From Saturnia japonica (Eukaryota > Arthropoda > Insecta > Lepidoptera > Saturniidae), in NCBI GenBank assembly GCA_033032175.1, contig CM065308.1, positions 20,517,590 to 20,581,589 of the forward strand: a stretch of DNA of 64,000 nt. Direction: 5' to 3'. The notes beneath the pieces are model-generated. The model saw only the letters and a list, made by a program, of their open reading frames with translations, was not told the DNA's origin and ran no database searches. Position numbers and translations under genes: made by a program. This document shows positions 56,501 to 64,000 of this stretch, piece by piece (the first letter of the stretch is position 1; each line of letters begins with the position of its first letter).

Positions 56501-59500
56501 AGACCTTCGAAGGCCTCGATCACGATCAGTTCTCCGTCTCGCTCCACTATACACTTACGCTGGAGCTGGTCCACTGTCGACTTCGCTAGTTCCATGTACT
56601 CCGGTATTATCTGACACTTTCTAGCGACGTCCAAACATAGCTCTTTGAAATTCGATACTTCTGACTGCGAGACTGTTTGTGGATCTAAAATATATATTAT
56701 GTATTACTGAGAAAGTCACATAATTTCTTTGGCGCGATGAGTGTAGTGTAATTCTATGGTCGAATTTAACTACAATCTTCTCCAGCAAGACAATTCTGAC
56801 GAAAAATAATACTTTACCAAAAAAATAATCTAAAGTGAGAGAGATAGATGAGCGTGTTAGAATAAGACAATAACTGTTCGTAAATTTAACTTTTATGGTT
56901 TCGGTTAATTTTTACAAAACGCACGCAAGATTGAAACATTATTTTCAGAAGTTGCACTTGTGGCCAAACGTTAAACCTATAAAGAATTTAAAAAAAGATA
57001 AAAAAGACTACGAATACTAAAGCACGGAAAAAGTAAACGTAATTAAAGCATTCATTACATATTCTAATTTTGTAGTATTTGCTTTCAGAGGTTCAAAGCT
57101 TTAAGGTCCTAACATTACATAATAAAAACAAACATAATACCTTTCATATCTATAGCCAAGAAGGCGTTCTTCAAATCTGTGATGAGATGCTCAATCCTAG
57201 GGAATACATCACTGAAAACGGCGATCCAATGTTTAAGCAAACATCGGAGCACGTCGCCCAACGTCCAAGGTGGCGCCTTAAACAGCACATGCTGCCATAA
57301 ATTGTTGTATTTCGCGCGCATTTCGTTCTGTAATTACCAATTGAAGATTATGTGTTTTACTAACAACGAAAGGATCTCATTTCATTTTGATGTACTTTTA
57401 AATCAAACTTTATCAAATTTGGTTAAGGCCTTCTAAGGACGTATAAAGACAAGAAATATATTAATACGAACCAATGCTGGACTCCTGTCAACAAATAATA
57501 AATGCCCAACCATTACGAACATTGGGACAACTTTTGTTGGGTGGTAAATAGAATATGACAATGTGACAGTAAAATACTGTCAGTAATCAATATTGATTTA
57601 TACATTTAAATGAATAAATAAGATCGAATATGTTGCCACTGTTCTTCATATCAAACGAAACGCCATTAACAGCGCATGACGTCATTCGTGTGTAAGCGAA
57701 CGTTACCCAATTGGTGCGTTAAGCTGGCATCTGTTGTTTCCTTATAATTTTTTGCCTTTATTTAGTAACTAGCTGTGCCCGTGGCTTCGCTTACGTGGAC
57801 TACAAAATGCCCGCGCGAGTCTTGCTTCCCCGCTCCCGGCTATTTTAAAGTAAAAAATGCTTATTGTGGGCTGTTCCTTAGAGGATAGGTGTATATTCTC
57901 CCGGACTTTTTTTAATGCCTATAATTATGTAGTATATTAATTTGCTATATCTCTTATGGTTTACTCAGCAGAAGCCATTTAAGCGCCCGAATTGATTCAC
58001 CATGACCAGTTTTTTTATTTGTGCGAACTCTAATTCTTTTTCTAAAATAAAAGTAGCCTAAGTTACTCCCTATAAAATCAGCTATCTATCAGTGATCTTC
58101 GCAGCCTCGCTCAGCTTCAAAAACAGACCTTACCGAATGTTTAATAGCTTCACGCACACATGGAGCCGCGCGCAATGGTGATTTGAAGTCTCTATACGAT
58201 TATTGAATGTTGTTTCCACAGACCTCCAGAATATTAGAGAGCAGCTGAAAGACAGCAGTCTCGCAGTGCTTGATGCTCGTGATGACATCAGGGTCTTGCA
58301 TCGGCTGCGGTTTACTCTCCAGGAGTCCCTTCAGTTCACCCAGGCCTATACATCTTACGCCATTAATACACGCCTTGTTGCAGAGATTCTTATCGTTTGA
58401 CAGAAGGATCTACAATTCAATACAATAACCGGTGAAGCGATTTTTTTAAAACATCCTTTTGATTGAAGTGTAAAGTTTGATATACTATGTTCACCAGAAG
58501 AAAGGTTGCAATAAGTATCTATACAACGTAAATTGTTACGTCGTGCAACTTTCAAACATAACCTAAAAATATGCACTTTTACTATCAATTATAATTTAAA
58601 AAAATTAACGAAGTCTGGCCGTGTTTCCACTGGGCAATGATACAATTAAAAACATGTGCTTTCGGGGGACCCCCGTCAGGAACGAAGTTACTTAAATATA
58701 AAATAAATAAAATATTATTTAAAAATTAATTAGTCCAATTCATAAAGACCATATCTAATTGTTTATATATATATATACAGGGTATTAGTAGACCGCTCCC
58801 GAAAATGAAGACAGACGATAGTACTAATGACACCTTTGATGATGGAATGGAAAAAAAATTGATCCTGATAAAAAAAAAATCATATTATTTAAACTTTTTA
58901 TTAGCATTATTTACGCTCCATCGTGTTAGTACAGCTAAATGAAACGATAATTTCATAAAAAATACATTACTTTACTAAAAAAAAAACCAGCAATGAAACA
59001 CAAAATCAAAAACAGCTGATGCTCGGATCAACGAACGCCCCGGCGCAGCGTCAATCTTGCGCTGCACGCAACTAACAATCAAATAAATACTTATTTACAT
59101 TTGTCTAAATAACTAACTTATCTACTTTGCCACTGTGCTAGTCTTTACCTAGCCACTTTCTTTCGAATTCACCGGTTGAATAAGCTAAGTACCGGGTTCG
59201 ATTCCCCGTTTATGAAAAAAATACTTGAATGAAATTTAAAAAAGGATAGATTCATGCTTTTTAATCCGTCGTGTAATTATGTTTATTACTCTGATGTATT
59301 CAGTTATGTACGATCTACTCAGATCAGTTCAAAAATAAGTTATAAAAAAGAAATTGGTATGAAACAGCTTACCGATCTAAATCCTCCGTGGCCTTATGAG
59401 ATGCGGCTCAAATTGTGCCCCATTCATTTCGAGGCAGATTTGAGCTCGGCGTTGCGTCTCCTTATGCAGTCGGGGCATCATCGTGGGGTCTTCGACACAG

Positions 59501-62500
59501 TCCGCACGTAGTTTGTCGAAAACATTCACGATCCTTTGGCGCATTTGGTTAGCACTATCACACTCACGATTAAAAACCCTTTCTTTCACATACCCCCACA
59601 GAAAGAAGTCTAACGGGGTCAGATCGGGTGACCGAGGTGGCCAAGCGTGTGGTCCTAGTCTGCCGATCCAGCGATCATCAAACAGCTCGGTGAGGCGCTC
59701 ACGGACGAACCTTGCCACATGTGGAGGTGCACCATCATGCTGAAACCATGTGCGGCGATATTCAGTCATCTAAAATGTCCACTATTTGTTCATTTATAAT
59801 GTTTAAATATCGCTGACCGTCAAGTCGCTGTGGCAGAAATACTGGCCCTAGTATGCGATCCTTAAATAAACCTGCCCATACATTAACCGACCATCGGGTT
59901 TGGTGCCCGGTTTGTAGAACTGCGTGTGGGTTCACCTCGGAATACACGTGTGTATTTCTTCGGTTCCACAACCCGTTTCTGGTAAATGTTGACTCGTCCG
60001 TCCAGATGACGTGTTCAATAAAATCAGGGACACGTTGCTGCTGGTATAATAACCAACGGCAGAAAACTCGCCGGCGGTCGTGATCGCCGGGTACCAAAGC
60101 TTGCACTTTGTGCACTTTGTATGGCCGCATTCGGTTACGCTTTAACACCTTATGAACTGTCCAGTACGACACACTTGTTCCATTCCGACACCTTAACAAT
60201 TTAGCAATACTTCGTGTACCTAAGTTCGGATACCGGCGAACGACATCTAAAATGCGCCCCTCGGCCTGAACTGCCACTTGACTTCCACCTCCTGTCGCTA
60301 CTGGAGCAATGGGTCGATTTTCCAACACTCGTTGAAATGTTGCTGTTATCAGACGAAAGTCAGCCGGATTTCGAGCTGTCGGGAATCTCTCTCGGTAAAT
60401 TCGCAATGCACGCGAAGCATTCCCGCGAGCTTCTCCAAGGCACATTATTCATTAACATGTTACCGTATTCACGAGCACTATAAACGTACGCGTTAGGCAT
60501 TATTAAAACAACAATAATAAAAACAACACAAACTTAACAAGATACACAAAATGTAACAATAAAATATTAACAAGAATTTAAATATCAATACGATTGAACG
60601 AATATCTGTCGCTCATGCGCGCATGAAAGTCTAAAGAAACTGTCTCAAAAACTAAAAATACTAAATTTAATAATCAATCCCGCCAAAACAAACCGCTCCT
60701 TTGGCGGTGAGCCGCGGCCGCCGTTGACGGCACTTTGTACATTTCCACAGATCGATAAAGCGTTAGACATTCCCAACTTTTATTTTATAAGTTTAGCTGT
60801 TATTTATAAAAACTATTTAATCTTTTTATCTTTCATTTTATACAAGAAAATAAAAATGAAATGGTACAGAATAATTTAATAGTTGAAATTAATTGCAATT
60901 ACGATAGTCAATTAATCTATCAGAATGAATTTAAAATAGAATTCTTATACTTTATGTTAACACACTTCCGTTTTTAGTCCGGCCAATACTTTAATTTGAA
61001 AACAGGTAGGTACTTACAAAAATTACTTGCAAGTTTTATCGTGAACGCCGGCGCCGCCTCTAATTCTTTTATGTCGCTTGCAAATTTAGTACCTACACCA
61101 GCAGGCCGCGGCCGCGGCCGCGTGCCAGTGCTGTGTTGGCGCGCTGGCAAGGGGAGAGCGCGGTGACGCGTTGTCACCGCCGGTGTGTGTGTAAAATGAA
61201 CGACTAAAATGAGCGAAAGTACGAAAAACCTAAAGTGTAGTGCTGTAATAATTCATAATGCATTGTTAGTCTTCTTTCTGTAGGGGTATGTGAGAGAATG
61301 TGCTTTTAATCGTAGGACCGTGGATGTTTTCGACAAACTACGTGCGGACTGGGTCGAGGACTCCACGATGATGCCTGCATGAGGATACTCAACGCCGAGC
61401 CCAAATCTGCCTCGAAATGAATGGGGCACAATTTGAGCCGCATCTCATAAGACCACGGAAGCTTTAGATCGGTAAGCTGTTTCATACCTACATTTTTTAT
61501 AAATAACTTAGTACTGAACTGATATGAATAGGTACATAACTGAATACATCAGAATAATAAACATTCTTACACGATGGATTAAAAAACACGGCTCAATGCT
61601 TGTTAAAATTTTATTTAAGTATTTTTTTCATTCGCGGGGAATCGAACCCGTTACTTTTTTAATTCAACCGGAGAATTCGAATGAAAGTGGCCAGGTAGAC
61701 ACTAGCACAGTGGCAAAGTAGATAAGTTAGGTATTTAGACAATATTGTAAATAAGTATTTGTGCGATCGCCAGCTGCGGGCCGCGCGAGAATAGCACCGC
61801 GCCGCGCTCGCGCTGGACTGGCGCTGCGACGCGCCGCGCCTGCGCGTTATTTGACCCGAGCAATCAGCTGTATTTAATTTGGTGTTCATTGCTGGTTTTT
61901 TTTTTAGTAAAGTATTGTATTTTTTTGTAAAATTCTCGTTTCATTAAGTTGTACTAACATGATGGAGCGTAAATAATGCTAATAAAAAGTTTAAATAATA
62001 TGATTTTTTTTTAATCAGGATCAATTTTTTTTCCATCCCATCATCAAAGGTGTCATTAGTACTATCGTCTGTCTTCATTTTCGGGAGCGGTCTACTAATA
62101 CCCTGTATATATATATATCTCTTGTAACATAAAAAATAACCGATAAACCATTGAATTACTGAACCCACGCCTATTTCGCGAAACCACCCTTAGGGGCCCC
62201 ACCCGAAGTGCAATGTTTTTCAATTTAGCGGCCACCTGAGGAAAGTTTATACATCCGGCCGCGCACAATGCTCGTCTGCTCGAACCTCGATACTTGCGTG
62301 TACATACACTCTCGTATATAACAGAAAGAGAGAGAGAGAGAGAAAGAAAGCCGTATGGAAGAGGCATAACGCTTTTTCCTTGCTTGAGAACTCCTACAAG
62401 TCAACTCCTACCGCAAGCCACGTAATGAACTTCATTTCAAAAATTAATATAGTTATTCTACATAATTGTTATTAGGTAATTAGCACAGAGAGACACTAGA

Positions 62501-64000
62501 ATTACCGTTATATGAATAGCCCTCAAATGGACCAAAATGACTTAATATGCCTACCGTAATTTTAATAAATAAGACCTCTTTAACTTACCACAGACCTGCC
62601 CCTATCAGCTTGCTGCAAACAACAATTAAGGATCTCATCGTCTGGGACTTCACATGGATATATATGTGAATTTGCATCGCGTAACGATTGACCTGTATGC
62701 AAAGAAATATATTTTTGATTGTAACTTTTATTTACAAAAGGGGATTATAAAAAAAAAACCACAAGTAAATTAATCTAAAACTCATACATTTACCAGGTAT
62801 GGGTACTATACAAAAATAAAACTAAAGCTCAGTGGATATCGGCAGTTGATCAACTTATGAAAATATCTGTAAAATAAAATCACAGACATGAAAGCCAGTC
62901 TAAGCTACCCATGGTCCACCTTGGTCAATAATCGAAATGCCTATAGTGGCCTAACCAGGGCCAGATAGTCTATACAGCAGTTGTAAATGTTACGGGATCC
63001 GCGTTTCTGAGCGGCATCACGGAGGTTAACGCAGAAAATTTTTAGCTTGTAAAATTTTGTAAAATTGTTGCCAGATTATGATTTTAACCAACCAATATTA
63101 AAAAATAGCAATACAGTAGTGAAATAATATGCATGACTCCCAAGGTTGCTTCGAAAAGCCCGTGAATGCCCCAGGAGGCTTCTGCGCTTCTGGTCGGAGT
63201 CGAGCTGGCAGGAATACCTACGCACAATGGACCTAGCAAGAGTCTAGGTGCGGACAGATGGAGCCCACATAACATAGCAATATAAATCAATAATACTAAT
63301 CATTATACTAAATACAATAAATCTACTAATACAATATAATAAATCAATATAACATCTGTCTCCAAAAAATATAATAATAATACTATAGGCTGACCGCCAT
63401 AAGCGAGGCTCCTCTAATTCTAATGGTAATCGAGAGAGGAACGAGACTAATCAATAAGCCAGTCTGTTCGCGCCGGCCGCAATAGATATTTCCTTATGCA
63501 CTTTCGCGGTTTCATTTTGGTTACTGCTACACATGAGACTATTTGACCAAAACTGAATTACCGACATTGCGTTTTAAAAAACTATACAGTCAATCAAAAG
63601 CGAGTTTCCAGTAAATTATATTTTCAATATAAACTATTACATCCAAAGAAATTTCAAGGCAACCGCATGTAAAAATTATATAATATACTTTAAATATCTT
63701 TCACAGTTGTATAAAATATTGATCTTAAGATATAGGGAATTAACTCAATACCGTGTAAAACTACGCACACACCTGCCACCTCGCGACCCAAAACAACAGA
63801 AGGCTGCTTACAGCTGTCTGTCTATACTAAAACATTATTAGATGTAATACCTTTTATCCGATTGTTTTCCGGTAATGATTTGTATAGATAGTCCATTGCA
63901 GACTTTGCCCGTTTGCATATCGCTCCGTTACCATTGTTGTTGTCTTTCAATCTGTCTAGTTCATTTATAACTCTCCACGGAACTAGAAGTGTCGGTTGCT
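50507..64000 (-). CDS. SWT1: SWT1-like PIN-domain endoribonuclease, last 8 exons (5' end outside window)
   Basis: Exons in transcription order: 64000-63851 (partial), 62692-62589, 58409-58224, 57327-57141, 56684-56477, 52972-52835, 51886-51740 and 50591-50507 (stop 50509-50507). All junctions are GT-AG and phases agree, giving 400 codons plus stop. The PIN nuclease spans the first ~110 residues seen: LLVPWRVINELDRLKD (acidic ELD), PDDEILNCCLQ and ILLSNDKNLCNKACINGVRC (metal-binding Asp residues). The rest is a helical C-terminal domain (WQHVLFKAPPWTLGDVLRCL, FEGLWTVYSSYC). SWT1 associates with nuclear pores and cleaves defective unspliced mRNAs; the role here is inferred from homology. The first PIN Asp (usually DTN) and the N-terminus lie beyond 64000. 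Introns hold two long-inverted-repeat mariner elements, a LINE and family T repeats. Orthology is recalled, not searched. Confidence 0.85.
50767..51601. mobile_element. Deleted copy of the long-inverted-repeat mariner-like family
   Basis: The left arm starts GGGTATTAGGAGACCGCTCC, and the arm sequence (CATCATGTTAGTACAG, AAACGATAATTAAAC) returns in reverse complement up to 51601. There is no transposase, and the arms meet near 51240. GGGTTCGATTTCCCA at 51112 corresponds to the B-box-like block of the larger copy. The outer ~80 bases of the right arm are missing, replaced by a family T fragment. It lies in the last intron of the SWT1-like gene. Confidence 0.75.
51605..51685 (-). repeat. Repeat family T 5' fragment
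   Basis: GGCATTCTGTGGTCCACGTG, AGCGACGCCACGGGCACAGC and TAGTTG are the reverse complement of the family T start. Only about 80 bases are present, directly at the truncated arm of the preceding element. Confidence 0.7.
52078..52156 (+). mobile_element. Jockey-type LINE 3' terminus with poly(A)
   Basis: CAAGTCCGGTGAATCTGTAA, GGGCCCCTAAGGCTAACAGT and ATAGTCAGTCAG then an A-run match the terminus of the LINE at 25518-29915. It is a very short 5'-truncated insertion in an intron of the SWT1-like gene. Confidence 0.7.
52180..52380 (+). mobile_element. LINE 3' end fragment, second copy of the 2470-2880 family
   Basis: GGGAAGAGTGAATAGACATC, TTTTGGGTACGCACG and ATTACCATCAGGTGAGATGG reproduce the tail at about 2760-2860 (reading GRVNRHLLGT before the stop region). 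It directly follows the Jockey A-run. Confidence 0.55.
53041..55260 (-). mobile_element. 5'-truncated LINE in SWT1-like intron
   Basis: From about 55260 on the minus strand it carries the end of the pre-RT linker (KSPKAFWSYVKSKNQCNAYP), the reverse transcriptase and a C-terminal domain ending at 53201, then a 3' UTR finishing in an A-rich AAAATAAAATAAAATAATA tail near 53041. Same strand as the host gene. The endonuclease is missing. Confidence 0.85.
53201..55250 (-). pseudogene. LINE reverse transcriptase, several stops and frameshifts
   Basis: Main open segment 54854-53760: LDLNKSAGPDNIPPIL, INYRPISKLCILSKVFEKVV, VIYTDFSKPFDRIDNEIL (usually KAFDRV), SGVPQGSLLGPLLFNIFIND, LLYADDLKI, VNTVRDLGVIFDS. 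An in-frame TAA precedes it at the MMN-stop-YGL junction. Downstream, other frames read VRTHLEYASQVWNPNYNIYI and IEKIQKRFFRFL, and the end segment 53413-53201 reads PNILYSPIVRTTYRQNSYLI. The catalytic YADD is intact. Jockey/CR1-like by style. Not functional. Confidence 0.85.
55261..56089. other. Intronic DNA with a 46-base direct duplication
   Basis: TCGGTGAATCGATAAAAAAA ... AAGTAATTGGAAGTTGG occurs twice in tandem (about 55864-55910 and 55911-55956). No coding exon found. Confidence 0.5.
56090..56450 (-). repeat. Repeat family T copy
   Basis: Reverse orientation: TTTTGTCTGTCTGATTGTTC, GAAACGGTTGGACC, GATAGCTGATGTTATAAGGA, GGCTTACACTGAGTAAACCA, AAAAACCGGGAGCGGGGG. It ends about 30 bases before the SWT1-like exon at 56477. 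Confidence 0.8.
57770..58105 (+). repeat. Repeat family T copy
   Basis: Starts CTAGCTGTGCCCGTGGCTTC and continues GCTTATTGTGGGCTGTTCC, ATGGTTTACTCAGCAGAAGC, CACCATGACCAG, CAGCTATCTATCAGTG. It is the best-preserved 5' end in the window and lies in an intron 120 bases from an exon. Confidence 0.85.
59377..60500 (-). pseudogene. DD41D mariner-like transposase with two frameshifts
   Basis: ATG at 60500 (MPNAYVYSAREYGNML), frame change near 60445, then a long open stretch to 59762 (ARGNASRALRIYRERFP, a typical N-terminal HTH start; VIWTDESTFTRNGLWNRRN with the first Asp; VNVWAGLFKDRILGPVFLP). A second frame change falls at the ATGACTGA overlap (59769-59762). The rest is 59769-59377: FQHDGAPPHVA with the second Asp, PRSPDLTPLDFFLWGYVKE with the third Asp 41 residues later. 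The last ~50 codons lie inside the inverted arm and are duplicated in antisense at 61311-61470. Catalytic residues are intact but the frame is broken. Confidence 0.85.
61311..61470 (+). pseudogene. Inverted duplicate of the transposase 3' end
   Basis: Plus-strand reading FDKLRADWVEDSTMMP corresponds to FDKLRADCVEDPTMMP of the transposase on the opposite strand. Further on, AATCTGCCTCGAAATGAATG matches the coding sequence for ICLEMNG. Frameshifted and without an N-terminal part, it exists only as part of the right arm. Confidence 0.85.
62324..62350. repeat. GA microsatellite
   Basis: AGAAAGAGAGAGAGAGAGAG, continuing as AAAGAAAG. A simple repeat in an intron of the SWT1-like gene. Confidence 0.9.
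62693..63850. other. First visible intron of the SWT1-like gene
   Basis: No mobile element with defined ends. A GC-richer segment at 63130-63260 (CAGGAGGCTTCTGCGCTTCT, GGAGTCGAGCTGGCAGGAAT) looks repeat-like but has no second copy here. Confidence 0.4.

Larger units (their letters stand above)
58778..62105 (-). mobile_element. Mariner-like (DD41D) element with ~0.8-kb inverted arms containing the transposase 3' end
   Basis: Outer ends CAGGGTATTAGTAGACCGCT (58778-58797) and its exact complement at 62086-62105, flanked by TA. The left arm runs to about 59535 and the right arm begins about 61311. They remain complementary throughout with small differences, including ATTTCGAGGCAGATTTG versus CAAATCTGCCTCGAAAT, which is transposase coding sequence. 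A TA-dinucleotide run flanks both sides. The transposase is 60500-59377. GC-rich patches at 60700-60740 and 61040-61180 (AGGCCGCGGCCGCGGCCGCG) lie upstream of it. It sits in a 4.2-kb SWT1-like intron. Confidence 0.85.

Noticed and set aside
59118..59208. tRNA gene suggested by GGTTCGATTCC
   Set aside because: The A-box-like motif lies on the opposite strand, no cloverleaf can be drawn by eye, and the same block occurs in the other arm and in the deleted copy. It is transposon sequence.
1..64000. CRISPR arrays, operons, phage or bacterial systems
   Set aside because: No regularly spaced short repeats, no ribosome-binding-site-led gene strings. Spliced genes and LINE/SINE content show a eukaryotic chromosome.

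Overview
The window is eukaryotic. It has introns with GT-AG boundaries, low-GC non-coding DNA and very dense interspersed repeats. The repeat types (Jockey, RTE and RNase H LINEs, Tc1/mariner, hAT, Harbinger, a tRNA-type SINE with a familiar moth/butterfly body, and many copies of a repeat starting CTAGCTGTGCCCG) point to an insect, most likely a lepidopteran. That assignment is inference. No CRISPR array, operon or rRNA is present. Host genes: (1) a complete five-exon DEAD-box RNA helicase resembling mitochondrial DDX28 on the minus strand (2153-6516); (2) the catalytic part of a GMC oxidoreductase (glucose-dehydrogenase-like) on the plus strand (38355-41010), whose first exon was not found; (3) the last eight exons of a SWT1-like PIN-domain endoribonuclease gene on the minus strand (50507 to beyond 64000); and (4) a possible 52-codon small gene at 1167-1325. 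I reconstructed the three larger genes by joining exons whose splice sites and phases agree. Layout: 1-8.4 kb holds the small ORF, the helicase and a 108-bp tandem repeat. 8.4-17.2 kb is repeat-rich and includes a decayed Harbinger element that has itself been invaded several times. 17.2-25.2 kb holds a 5'-truncated RTE LINE, a SINE, an apparently intact DD41D mariner-like element, and a related broken element split by an RNase H LINE. 25.4-30.1 kb is a solo LTR split by a 4.4-kb Jockey-type LINE. 30.2-36.2 kb holds a dead DD34D mariner, a 1-kb terminal-repeat retrotransposon in miniature (TRIM) and MITEs. 36.2-41.0 kb is the GMC gene. 41.0-50.5 kb contains LINE fragments, an apparently intact Tc1 element, a non-autonomous hAT and several MITEs, partly nested. 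50.5-64 kb is the SWT1 gene, with introns carrying a LINE and two copies of an unusual long-inverted-repeat mariner-like family. The host genes have no evident functional link. The most unusual structure is the 3.3-kb DD41D element at 58778-62105. Its roughly 760-800 bp inverted arms include the last ~50 codons of its own transposase gene. The TRIM at 32211-33225 is the other notable item: two equal 273-bp LTRs, a primer-binding-like site and a polypurine tract, with solo LTRs elsewhere in the window.
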